A stretch of 64,000 nucleotides of DNA from Vigna angularis (taxonomy: Eukaryota > Streptophyta > Magnoliopsida > Fabales > Fabaceae). Of this stretch, positions 13,450 through 26,500 are shown piece by piece. Position numbers and translations under genes: made by a program. Numbering within the stretch: the stretch's first letter is position 1; every line of letters begins with the position of its first letter. Under the pieces are notes generated by a model. That model made no database searches. It was not told the DNA's origin and saw only the letters and a list, made by a program, of their open reading frames with translations. Where the stretch lies: positions 19,450,501 through 19,514,500 of the forward strand of contig NC_068970.1 in assembly GCF_016808095.1 (NCBI RefSeq). The letters are read 5' to 3'.

Positions 13450-16400
13450 TTTAGAATTTTTAAAAATTCTGATAATAAATTTTTGAAGAATTATAATGAT
13501 AAAAAATATATTGAAGATTTTTGGTTATGTTTCTTCCAATACATGATTTATTTTACAATCATACTAGAAAAGTACAAACGTTGCTAAAAGGTAAGAAGTT
13601 TAAACATTCAAGCAGTTAATACCATTAGTAAATATATAAAGAGTTTTAAAGAAATAATTGTTTTGATTATTATTATATTAATATTTTAATAATGCATGAG
13701 AAATAAATGTGAGACTATCCAATTGTGAGTAAGGCACGTGAAATGGAATGTTAAGGACATGCGTCCCTTGTCATCTCTCTTGTCTTTTCCTTTTCACCCA
13801 ACTGTTAGCTCCAACCCCACACTGTCACACTCACATACTTTCTCTTCCTTTTTTTTTACATAAATTTATTATATTTTTAATAATTTTATGCAAAATATAA
13901 TATATATATATATATAGGTAGTCTTATAAAATATATGTCAAATTTGGTTTTACTAATTGTAAAATATTCCTTTAATTTTTTATCCCCTAAAATTTAAAAT
14001 AATTATTTTTAATCTTCCAATATTCATTTTAAAATAAATAACATTTAATTACAAGTTTTAAGAGTGTTTTTTAACGTACTAACATTATATAATATTAGTA
14101 AAAACACATTAATTATACGTATATGTATTATCTTTTTTATAATAATAAAAAATAATGAAATTACAATTATAAAAATAAATTTAAATAATTTTTTAATTTA
14201 AATAGAAATCATTTTTATTTATTTTATAGATAAACTTTATTTATTTAATTTAAAAATATTTAAATTAAAAAAAGGTTAAATTTAAAAAATCAGTTAAATT
14301 TAAATGAAAGAATGATTTGAAAAAAAGTGAATAGATAACACAATGCTCTCACTGTATATTTTTGCAGATTTATTATGCTAAAAGCTTTTATTATATATTT
14401 ATTTATAAGGCGAAAAGTGTTTTTGTCACATGTTGTTGGAGGATTGCAGAAATTTGAAGATACTCTTAAACCGAAGCAAACTTAAATTTTGATTATCTGT
14501 TCAGTATACGAGACATAAACGAACGTACACTGAAGATAAAGGTAAAGAACGATAAATCACTTTCTTTGATGATGGAATTTATTATACTTTTGTTGTCAGA
14601 AACTGATATTGCATATGGAATGGTTCATTCTTTTTATCAGAAACGGTAAACAGAAGAATCCTTGGGCTCCCACTATCACTGTCCAAACTTTGAAGATATA
14701 AAAATTGGTTTAATATATATATTATCACCATTACTATTATTTTTATGTTTTGTTTTGAATTGAAACTTCATCACAGATTCAGTTGAAAGTTCACTGTGAA
14801 ATTCTCTTGCTACCCACTAACTATGCCATCACTATAATTCAGTTCCCCACGTAAACATGTCTCTGCAATTTCATTTTTACTTTACACTTTGAATATTGAT
14901 TTTTCAAAGGGATAAAGCAAACACAGCACACGAATCTGACCCTTCTGTATCAGTACTTGATGACCAACTTAGTCAGAACTTGATCATTTCTTTTTTCAAT
15001 CGCTATTTGTTGGCTCTCTCTATGAATTACACGATTTGTTTTAGTTCTTATTAATATGGTTGTTGAATATGAAATGATACCACTCCATTATAACAAAAGC
15101 TCTACTTCAACTGTCTTCAATTAATTTCTTCCATGTTTGTTAGGCATGTAATAAGTGACATGTCACCTTCTAATCACCACTTGGCACAAATTAACCTCGA
15201 TCGGTTAAAACAATGCACAAGTTGTAAGTAATATTACAACATGTTTTAAATATCATAGATGCAGACTTTGTTAAAATCTGGACACTGATTCACAATCATG
15301 CTTGGCACAATTCACTTTATCCACTGTTGATTTGCAGGGATGTTCATGTTGTCAGTTGTTGCGTTGATTTAGAAAGATAATTGATACTGATATCAGAAAC
15401 CCAAAAAGGTTTTATCCACTGCCATAGCAGTGATTATTATGATACTTAGTGGCTAAAGTCCTGCAGAATATCATTATGTTATTTGCTGCACTTGATTTCT
15501 AGTTTTGACTTATGGCTTATAATGATGATTGATAATGCTGAAAATGACTAGCTGAAAGAGCAGTCAGATATTGTCATTTTTGCCCACTTCATTTCTGTAC
15601 ATGTAATCTGTCAAATATTGTAAATTTAATGAAATTATATTGACTTTGTAAATATGTTCATGCGAAAAAAAATTTATAAACTATTAATACTAGATGAAAA
15701 TAATTGACCTCGTACATGCTTTTATTTAAATATAGTTTGAGTTATTTTAATTGGCTTGATTTGGTGATATTAAATTGAATTAGGAATTTAAATAATTTAG
15801 GTAGGAGTTTGTTGAGTTTTACTCTGTCTATTTTATTTAAAAATATACAGTTTAATTTTTGTTGGGTGATCCCAAAGGTGAGAATATACAAAATTCTGCT
15901 GAAGGCATAATATTTGAAGGGAATAAATTGGGTAAAGTTATTAGATGACTTTCTATGGAAAGAATTAGGATATAATGATAAGAGTTTTGATTTGAATTAA
16001 TTAGAACAAATGTTGGTTTATTTTTTTAATGCTTGGTTTAGTTTACAACACTGCTGAATTATTTTAGATATATTTAAATAAAAAATTAGATTAAATTAAA
16101 TTAAACTTTAATCACCGTAATGACATGAAAGAATAGAAGAAGGCCATATGATTAAAGAGTTCAAAGAATGTTTCCATGTATTAGTACGAAACCAAAATTT
16201 TAAAATACAAAATTTAGTTTGTATTTGTGATTAAATAAAAAAAAAAATTCTTGCTTTAAATTCTCTATATACTAATAAGTCATATTAGTTTCTACCTTGA
16301 TTTGATTGGTGAACCCCTCAACAAAACTAATTGATATTATGTTTACAAATGAATGGAGCAGACAATTTTATATTGATAGATATAATTTTAGCGTTATCAG

Positions 16401-17370
16401 ATTCTAATAAACTTAATACTTAATAATTAAGGGGTTGGCTCCATTTTCAAGCTTTTAAATCTTTTTAACCAAAATGAAACTAAATCATTTTTAACTCAAT
16501 TTTAATTCAATATTGTTAACACTATTATTTTTACTACATTTAGTGTCATCATTAGTTAATAGAAAAAGTAATTTATTACTAAAAAAATTCTATATTGTGA
16601 AAATAATTTTTCCAAACTTGTAAAATTTTGTATTCGGGAACAATAATATAAAATAGTAGTAATAATTACTAAAGGCAACAAAAACCTAAAAACTCATGCA
16701 CATAAACTAGTTAATCAAGTTCCACTAAAGAAATATAATAACGAGTCAAACCAAAAATACAAATAAGTGGGAGTAGTGGGAGGGATGGAGGGTTTGGTCA
16801 TGTTGGAATATTTTTTGGAGAAAAATGATGAAGAAGATGATGAAATGTGATGAAGGTTGGAAGATGGTGATGAGATGTAACGTGAATTGAGTGATAATAG
16901 AATATAAAGATGATGATGATAATGGAGGTTTTGTTTTCTCGATGAAGGTGGAGGTTGAACATTGAGTGAAGAGGAATGGAGGTTAAAGATGATGGAAAAC
17001 TTGATGTTGAAAAAAAAATTATAAGGAAGATGAAAATCACAGTGAAGCAGATTTTTTTAATCACCAAACTGTCTTTTTTTTTTAAATTATTGTAAGAATC
17101 GTGTAACAAAATAATTATGTTTGAAAAAAACTAAAAGGAGTGAATGAGTTTCTTTAATAAATTTTTTTTTAATTCTTTTTCATAAATTGTCTTTACAATT
17201 AAACTTAAATTCTTTTAAAATAATCACCGCTTAATAAAGAGTATAAGCAAAGAGCAAAAGAGAACACAATTAATTTTATACTAGTTTGGATTAAAAAAAT
17301 CATTGAGCCAGTAGTTAATCTCTAAAGAGGGATTAACCAATCACTATAAACAAACCACTTTAGACTTATA
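13447..17370. other. Gene-free spacer
   Basis: No supported gene. The part from about 14430 to 15650 is less AT-biased than its surroundings but has stops in all frames. It could be a non-coding transcript or a decayed gene. The minus-strand open frame at 16798-17109 is a low-complexity purine/pyrimidine tract and does not look like a protein. Confidence 0.45.
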
Positions 17371-17525
17371 AAACACTTTCTATGAGTCTCACAAAGGATG
17401 AAGACACATCTCTTGAATCACACAATACATGAAGAAACACCTTCCTTGAATTCATAAGGAATGAATACTTCCTTTGAATTCATAAGGAATGAACACTTCC
17501 TTTGAATTCACAAAGGATGAACATT
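17371..17525. repeat. Short tandem repeat, about 30-bp unit
   Basis: About four to five imperfect copies of a unit with the core TTGAATTCATAAGGAATGAA. The first copies are more diverged (CACAAAGGATGAAGACAC). The array lies just before the ATCGAT-rich block at 17766-17990 and may belong to the same transposon remnant. Confidence 0.7.
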
Positions 17526-17765
17526 TTCTCCTAACAACGATAACAACACTCAATCATCTAATAACCAACTTGGTGCAAGTTATCGTTATATCCACACTAG
17601 GTATTTTAAAGTCTCTTTTCACAAACACAAAGAGTTTCTCTAGTAGTCAAAACTCTAAACCTTTGAGTGAAAAGTTATTTCTGAAACTAGGTATAGCTAA
17701 AATATAGACTCTTATTTTCAAAAATTAGGTTAAGAAATTGAACCGTCTGATCGCAATTGTCGCTG

Positions 17766-17990
17766 ATAATCGATTATTTCAAGGAATAATTGATTATCAC
17801 AAAAAAATTTCAAAAAAAAAAATATCGATGTGATAATCAATTATCATAGAGACTTTTCTAAAAATTGTTTTCTCTATGTGATAATCGATTACCAGAAGTG
17901 ATAATCAATATCGATTATTGCATAGACTTTTTCAAAACATCTGAATTAATTTGGGTAATCGATTATTGCTATAGTTAATCGATTATCGTT
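17766..17990. repeat. Cluster of palindromic TAATCGATTA motifs
   Basis: Several copies of TAATCGATTA or its one-base variant TAATCAATTA lie within about 225 bp, often as GTGATAATCGATTA. Each is its own reverse complement, so the block is dense in small palindromes. Similar blocks are, to my knowledge, common inside plant retrotransposon terminal repeats, so a TE origin is likely. No LTR ends were found. Confidence 0.6.
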
Positions 17991-17999
17991 GTTTAAACA

Positions 18000-20960
18000 T
18001 TTAAAATTTTCCAAAGTCATCTTGTGGAAGCTTCTTTGTAACTCTCTAGACTAAGTCACATATTTTGTTCATAATAAAATTTTACAAAAGTTTTAATTTC
18101 CAAACATAGTAAACAACAAGTATACCAATATCTTTTGCGGACTTGTTTTTATCATTATGAAAATATCATCATCTTCTCTTTTACCAACAATTATTTCATT
18201 TAAAAAATAAAAGAAACAACACGGTCACCACATATTTTAATATTTTTTATGCTGAATTGAAAGGTTTTTTTGTCACATGGATATCAATCAAAGTTTCAAC
18301 GAAGGATAATTTCCTATCTTACGTAATACTTGCAGAAGAAAATATATTTTTTTTTAAAAGTTATTAATAAGAAAACGTTAATAATTATATAATTTTTAAT
18401 TTTTTTTAAATTTGTAATTTTTGTTTATAATTATAAAATTAAATTTATTCTTAAAAATATTCTTATTTAAATGTATATCTTTGTGATGTAATTTATTTGA
18501 GTTTTTTTAAAATAACTTTATATGTATTAATATTTATTACACAATTTTATTTAGATTGTATTTTAAAATTAATTTTTCATTTAAGTCTAAAAATAAAACA
18601 AAATTATCCATGCATAACACCAATTTATTTTCGAAGGATATCAAAGACACAAACATTTTTAGATAGAACAAATAACAAATAGTTACTATATTTGTACCTG
18701 TCTTCAGCATGTTTCCTTCTCTAATGACCATTAACCACTTGCCATTCCACAAGTACCACCATTATGGTATTGTTGTACTTTTGTTTCCCCTACTTCAACA
18801 CTATTCTCCTTATTAAAGCCTGAAGAAAAATCTTGCTAAACAAAATAATAAATAGTAAATATTTTCATTGTTGTACTTAATGGAATTTTCAGAGTGTTTA
18901 GATCCAACTAAGAAATGTTTGATGAAATTGAAAACATGACCATGCAACACCCAAAAGTGGATGCTAATGCTATGCCCTTTTGGCAAGTTATAGCAATGGC
19001 CACCAATCAAGCACCGCACTATTAATGACCATATGCTTAGTTGCTTACTCTCCACTGCCCAACAACACATGTACCATCAAACAAACTTAATAATAAATAC
19101 ATTCATTACCAACAACAACACAACCAGCATTTGCTCGCACTCTCTTTTCTTCTTCATTTTACTCCACAACTCAAAACAGACAACATATACATTTGAGATG
19201 TCAATAAAGGAGAAAATGAAAGTGCAATGGAGATAATTCCTTCTCAGTATTCATTTTAAGATTTCATTTCTTTCTTCTTTTTTTCATCAACATCAGGAAA
19301 AGTGTATCATTCGTACAAATATATGATTTGACTTTGGCAAATAAACTATACTGATATTTTTTTAAAAATTGTTAGAGAGAATAAGTTAGAGTTGAAATAA
19401 AACCGTAGTATACATATTATGATTTTATTTCAATTGTAACATAACTTTTACAGTTTTTTTTTCAAAATTTCATTGTTAGCATATGCTATGTTTTTTTTAT
19501 ACTAATATATGTTACGAGAAACTCTAGTTATGCCACGGTTTTATCTTGACCGTAGTCTATACATTCCTGAGTATGATTATTTTTTTCATTATTTACTTGC
19601 TCATGAAAGCAATTATTGTCTAGCTGAACTTGTTCTTTTCCTCCTTCATAATAAAAGAGATAATATTTTCTTTTGTTCATGTTAATTCATATCGTTTTCT
19701 TTTTTCTATGTCCACTTTTAGCCTCTAATGAACTTGTCTTTGTGTTCAATATTTTCGTGACCTACCGCAAAAATGAGTAGTTTTTTCTTTCCTTGTTCTT
19801 CCTCGTTTTTGCTTAAAAACACCAACGTTCAAGTTTGTGTTGATTTCTTCTCGTTTTCTTCCTCCTTTATTCATTTTTAGTCAGTAATTGACTCATTTTG
19901 TACTCAACATTGCAATGACCAACCATTGAAAAAGTGAGCATTTTTTTTGCTTCTCACTAAGCTACATTGTGACTAGCCTTTTTTTTGTCCTTCCATTGTT
20001 ATTGCAACACACTCTAATTATGGCAAACTTTGTCTATTTCAGTATGAATAAGTTAGAATTATCAACCATAGTCTAAGATGTTTATTATAGACTACAATCT
20101 GATATACTACGGTTTGTTAATTGTAGCCCAACGTCCAACTGTATTATAAGGCCTTGGCTGCAATAATGAATGTACGTTTTTGATACATTTGAAATGTTAG
20201 TAATCTAAGTATAAATGGAAAGTCTCCCATTAAGTAAAAATGAAAAAAATTAAATGACATATAAAAAACAATAAATATTAAGGTTTTGAGTTGAATATAA
20301 TGTTGTTTAACTCTTATATTAATTTATCTATGACTTCTCAATGTCAAATTTTCACAACATATCTATTTATAAAATCTAAGTGTGGGATTAGAGTTGATGA
20401 AATTTGTAAAGTCCATATAATCACTTTTATTCTTTTTTATCTTTCCAAAGTCTTATGTTGTGTTCTTTTAAGGGGATAGAACTGTTCACATGGATGTGTG
20501 AAGATTGCAAGTGTTCATTTGGACTGTTTGCAGAGCGAGTGAAGGCGTGAATTTAGGGGATGTGTGAGGTTTTGCAATCCTTTGAAGTTGCTTAGATCTC
20601 CATGAATTGAGGACGAAATTTTAAAATAACCCTTCACCATTACCATATTTACCTGAGAAGATATTAGGTTATATTAAGAGTGTTGAAGGAGAAGTCATGT
20701 CCATTGAAGAGATTGGAGATGAAGGTGGTGTCCGTGGAGGTTGCAGAGGGGTGGAACTTGGAACTAGAGCTGATTCCACTAAATCCTTATTCAATTTCAA
20801 GACTTGTTTAACTCACACAATGCATGGATTTCATTCCTTATATTCGGTTACAACAATTTGTATTCAGTTCCAAGAAAGTGTATTAGAATACATAACTTTT
20901 TTTTTCTTTCCTTCATATTCGGTTACACAATGAATATATTCAGTTCCAACTCCATGTATT
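18000..20960. other. Gene-free spacer with possible DNA-transposon remnant
   Basis: No gene is supported. Between about 19400 and 20140, variants of ACCGTAGTxTAxAC recur in both orientations, as in the interiors of some plant DNA transposons. No intact ends were found. A minus-strand frame at 20291-20479 and plus-strand frames near 20700 have no recognisable domains. Confidence 0.4.
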
Positions 20961-20961
20961 C

Positions 20962-21068
<107 letters not shown>

Positions 21069-21226
21069 TATTATTATTATTAATAAATAATTTATTTTAA
21101 TGTTAAAAATTAATTAATTTTTTTATCTCTTTATAATAATTTTTAAAATTATATTTAGTATTAAAAATTATCATTTTATATCTTCAATTTCTACCAATTA
21201 AATTAATTTTTTTTATTTGTCACATT

Positions 21227-21789
21227 TAGGGATGACAACCGATTGGGTCGGGTATGTATAGTGTCTACCCACAATCCGATCCGATATTGAAAACTCCGAC
21301 TGCAACCCAACCCGTTATGAGCGCGGATATTTGTTTCAAAAAATTCCATAGATATTTTAAAACTCACAAATAACTGTAAATATTTTAAAAATATATATTT
21401 TATACATTTTTAAACCGTAAATATTTTAAAAATATATATTTTATACATTTTTAAAATAAAATTTAAGTAAAATTACAAAAAATATATATATAATTTAATA
21501 TAAATGAAATAAAATATAAACTAAAATTTAATTTTAGTTAAATTTAATATAAAAAAATATAAATTAATTTTATTTTAAACTTAATTTAATTAAATAAAAT
21601 ATAAATTAAATTTTTATTTTTATTTTTGTGGATAAGGGGTATCTATAATACTTGTACCCAACCCGTTTGTAAACGGGTATTAAAATATCTACTACTACTT
21701 GCAACCCGCAGATAGTAAATATCCGCAAATACCAATTATCTATTGTAGATTTTATCCGCAGTTAGTTGATTTTTTTTTTGTCATCCCTA
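21227..21789. mobile_element. hAT-type MITE, 563 bp
   Basis: Perfect 12-bp terminal inverted repeats, TAGGGATGACAA on the left and TTGTCATCCCTA on the right. TAGGGATG-type ends are typical of hAT elements. The flanking 8-mers GTCACATT and ATCACATC match at 6 of 8 positions, as expected for an aged hAT target duplication. The interior has no ORF. It carries inverted subterminal motifs rich in ACCCG/CGGGT, such as CGGGTATG and AACGGGTATT. Related sequences occur at 25287-25450 and 39125-39800. Confidence 0.85.
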
Positions 21790-23540
21790 ATCACATCACT
21801 CAAATCCTACACTAGTTTTCACAAAGTTTATTTCTAAATCCTCGTTCGCCTCGATCTCTTAAAAAAAATAACAATAAATTTACTCTCAAATATCATTAAA
21901 TTTATTCATTCTGTCTCTTCCAAATTCATCGTCTCAAACGAACACAACCTTAATCTACCTAACTATTTTATTAAAAGTGCAGCTTTATGTATTGACAAAT
22001 TATTTTGAGAAGAAAATAATGTGAAATGAGAGGAAAATATGAAGAGAATTAATGCTTCACGTACTTACCAAATGATGAAGAAAGTGGACAGCGAAATGCT
22101 GCAGAATCATTTTATTTGCGAAAAGCTTTTGTGAGCCCAATTGATCTGAAAGAGCTTGCGTATCTGCTGACGAAATTCATAGAGTTTATTTCTCGTGAAC
22201 CACCAAGTCCTTACTATAGTTTAAGGTAAAAAATAAAGTTCTTTTTTAGTTTTTCTAGGACAATGAAGAAGCCGAAAATATATGTATTGTTTCTATCAAT
22301 TTGGCAGCTAGTGCTTGACGTTTTTCTTTTTGGTTGAAAGCGGCACTTTTTGAATTTGCTCTTCACTCCAAATAAACTGAAACCAACACTCTTTTGATTA
22401 TGGAAAGGATAATTCAAAATGTAAAACCTTGTTTTACATTCTTCTTCTTCTCAGTATTAGAAGGGGTGTTGAGCCACATTTTCATACATGATGAGATTTG
22501 ACCTACTCTAATTTTCAGTTCATACAATAGTTAAATAATTGTTTAGTCCAGGAAGATGATTTTCTAGGGAGCTTTTTCCAGAATGAAAGAAAAAAATTAA
22601 GGATGTAATATGAAAAGTTAGGAATACTATGAATTTGTCATGCTTTTACTAGGTTATTTCATCTATCTAGTCAATTAATTGTGCACAAAATTTTTCCGTT
22701 TTCCATGTGAAATTTTAAACGGATGCAAAAGCACTTCAATACAGTATGAATATCAAGAACGGCAAGTGTTTATTAGAATTGGATAAGGAAATCTTTATGC
22801 TAGAAATATAGTTAGGTTAAATGACATTTTTTTTCCGATGCGATTATTGAATTTTTACTGCTTTTCTATTAAATAGATGCTGTGTTGAAAACCATAATTT
22901 ATACTTTGAATCTTTCCACAAAATCGTATTTTTGGCTTACATAAATTATATTACAAATTCGCTCTTAGTTCATCAAATTTATTGAGCTCTATTAAAATTT
23001 ATAAACAGGGATAAACCACAATTCGAGTCACAAAACTCTCGGTATTTAGTCTTTAACTGGACAATAATGTGCCATCTCAAAAAAAAGAAAAATCTGAATA
23101 CAACTAAAAACTAATGATAATTTAGAAATCCTCTTTCTCTTAACCCATTTGAACACTTTAAAGAGTATATAATCATAAAAACTCATGAACGTAAGAAACA
23201 GGTAATATTTCAAATGCAAACAAAGAACTCAATAACGCAACAAAAACAAAAATTACCGGTATATAAAAACATTAGCATGCTAAATGTAGCATTAAATTCA
23301 CTACATTGAACAGTCGAAATGATTTCAAGAGAACCTTCTGTGATAGAGATTGAAGCACCACCACCACAATAATTAATTAGTTTAGGCATGTCCATGGTAA
23401 GCAAACATTTGCAAGCTATAAGATACAGAATATAAATAGGGGTGCACCACTATTTTTAATACATCCATTTCCGCTCCTACTCTAATCTTTTATTAACTCC
23501 AGATGGGAAACAATCATGGCCTTTAATGGGAAAAAATGGT
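21790..23540. other. Spacer downstream of the first PGM-like gene
   Basis: Contains the orphan exon-like frame at 22053-22225 and presumably the 3' untranslated region of the minus-strand PGM-like gene, next to 23541. Nothing else is recognised. Confidence 0.4.
22053..22225 (+). other. Orphan exon-like open frame, unrecognised
   Basis: After an in-frame TAA, a 57-codon frame without Met runs to a perfect-looking splice donor (TTTAAG|GTAAAA) and stops immediately inside the intron phase. The peptide has normal composition, unlike neighbouring spacer frames, and includes FYLRKAFVSPIDLKELAYLL and FISREPPSPYY. I do not recognise the family. It may be one exon of a broken gene or a transposon-captured fragment. 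No neighbouring exon was found. Confidence 0.3.
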
Positions 23541-26500
23541 CTAACCAGAATTTTTATCACCCCCAAAACCAGACTCTAGAAATCTAGTTTTGCTCAGATG
23601 ACTGACATCACTCCACACTTTTAAGGTCCATTTGTCCTCACCATATAGGTGAAAAACACTAACACTTGTATTGAGTACCTTCCCAGGCCCTCCGTGTGGA
23701 CATGCCCTCTTGTAAAGAGCTCTGATGAATCCTCCATGAGTGACAACGACTACTCGCTCCCCTGCAATTAACAAGTCTAAATCAGCCTAATGTAGCAGTG
23801 AATGGACTTGGAAAAGGGATGCAATAACTACAAAACACATGCTATGTTGATGTGTCTAAATGAGATTATTGCATCTCAAATCAATCTGGCTAGGTTGGGT
23901 GGGTGGCAATTGGAAAACAGGGTGTAATATACTGCCATTATTGCACGAACAAAAATGATTTCATATCAAACCAACTATTAATTACAAAAGACATAATTTC
24001 CATGCTATGACATCATGTACCAGTGGCCTACCTTTATGCTTTAAGCCAATTCTAAGCAACGCAGATGTGCTGCGATCAAAAAGTTGAACAAGACTTTCTC
24101 CACCACCCTGCACAATTGTATGGACCAATGTTATGTATATGCAAAATTTAACGCATTCAGTATATTCATAAGGTGTCTGTTTGCATCAGGAGTCAAACGG
24201 AGTTTGCCTACAGCAGAAAACTTTTGCTTTAGGAAAGATTGACCTGGAAAGTGTGATTCTACCTCAGGAAGTGTGAAAACTTCGCTAAGCAAAGAAAACA
24301 AACAGAACCAAACTTATAATCTGAATGACAAACATCATGTCATGAGAAGCTGTTACCTACATGTATGTTTGTATCCACATTTCTCAATTGAGAAGCAGGT
24401 ATTAGCCCATGCTTGATAACTGATTAATTTAGAAAAGAAGTAATCACTTATTTTTCAAAAGCTCTCTTGGAGAGTTTATAAAAATAAGTGATTATTTCTT
24501 CAAAATAAACTGAACCAAAAACACACACATAACCTTTATTTTATATAATCTCAATTCTCTCTTTAATCATAAATGAGGTCATGACACCATCAGAAGCCCT
24601 TTTATAATTAAAGGTATTGAATATAGTGAAAAATAGATATAAGAGTAATCTCCCTTGTGTAGAAAATACAAATCGAATACTGTATTTATAATAAAAAAAA
24701 TACGAACTAAGCCCAAATTACAAATAATGATAAAGAAGAAATAATAACATGTAAACAGAAGACAAATGATAAGATATCTAATATATCTAATAACACTCTC
24801 CCTCAAGCCGGAGCATATAAATCATATGTACCAAGTTTGTTATAAATATAATCAATTCTCAGTCCCCACAAACACTAAGTGAAAATAAATGCTAACTAAG
24901 CACTTGAGTTAATGAACTTTGTCTGGATGTCTCTAAATACAATCTTCTCTCGAATGAAATGATAGGCAATCTCAATATATTTGGTCCTTTCATGAAAGAC
25001 AAGATTAGAACTAATATAAAGTGCAACCTGATTGTCACATATAAGTGTCATTTGAGTGACATCTCGAAATTGTAACTCTCTAAACAATTTTGCACTAGAT
25101 CTTGCCACAACACTTTGTTTCTTGCTTTTCTAAGAGATCAAGTTACCATCCATGGAAACATAATATCCGAAAGTAGACTTTAAGCCTAATTCAACCGCAC
25201 AAAACAAGCTTGTAAAGTAAGGTTGCACTCACTTATATACTCTAAATCTTTAGTTGATGTGGGACTTTCAACACAACTCTTCACATTGGCAAAAAAACTC
25301 GTACCCGCGGGTATCCGCGGATAAAATCCGTTACAGGTATTTAGTACCTGCGGATAAGAGGTACCCGCGGGTAGCGGGTATTTTAATACCCGCTTGTTAA
25401 CGGATCGCGTTCGGGTATCACACTATCCGTACCCACGGGTACCCATTACCGGTTAAGAAAATAAAATTACATATTTATCCCTTATTAGGTTTAAGAAACT
25501 GAATGCAATTTCAAACTCTAAGCACTAAACAGAGCCAAATGAGAATGCGATTTACAAAATGCAGAGTCTAATTTTGCCCTAAATATAATTTTCTGATTTT
25601 TCCCAAATACAAAATAGCTGAACTGTCGCTACCATTTATCCTGAGAATGCGATTTTCTTAGCTGAACTCGTTGCATGAGTGACGTCCCCAAGTAAGAGGA
25701 GCGAGACAAACACATCTGGTTTTCGTCCGTTATCTCCTCATCTCCCTCTTTATCAGCCGCAACTTTCTTCAACTCTCTCCAATTTTAATAGAATAGCTGG
25801 AGCTTTCTTAGCCGGTGTCATTTTGCCTTTTTATATGATATATATAAAAGTGGGTTCGGTTAGCCACACCTATGACTCTTTCTACCAATTCATATTTTAT
25901 TCATCAAAACTAAACCTGCTTGTCATGGGGAACTAATGGCCATAACTACACTGCTCGAAAAATGGTTCCAGTAATAATGACTTTTCCTTCATTTTCAATA
26001 CTAATTAATGGAAGATTTTTTTGCTGATGTTGGAATAGGAAAAGCCCAAAACCTTCTGGACTGTCCATGTCCCATATTTCCTTCACATTTTGGAAAGCTA
26101 AAATATTTTTTTAAAAACATAAAAGAATTTTTTAATAATTTTTTAGACTCTACAAACATTAAATTTCGCTAAGATAGATTGTAAGTCATGGCTCTGATAC
26201 AATATTAAGAAGTGGATTTTAAATCTAATTCAATCCCACAATAAAGAAGTGGACTTCAAGTCTAATGCAACCCTACAAAACCAGTTTGTAAGATGAGGTT
26301 TATTACCATTTATATCCTCTAAATTTGTCTTATTTCTGGTTGATGTGAGACTTCCAACACACCTTCTTCACACCAAGGTTATACATCTCGAGTGTGACAC
26401 GATAGTGGCCCAATAACAGGTGGCACGATAGGCCCAACAAATAACAAATTTTCTAATAGTGGGTGACACAATAGGCCGAACAAACAACAAATCTTAGTAG

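Noticed and set aside
13333..13587. 84-aa open frame
   Set aside because: The core is translated (AT)n repeat.
16798..17109. 103-aa minus-strand frame rich in Ile, Phe, His
   Set aside because: Low-complexity GATGATGA/TTTTTT tract without domain.
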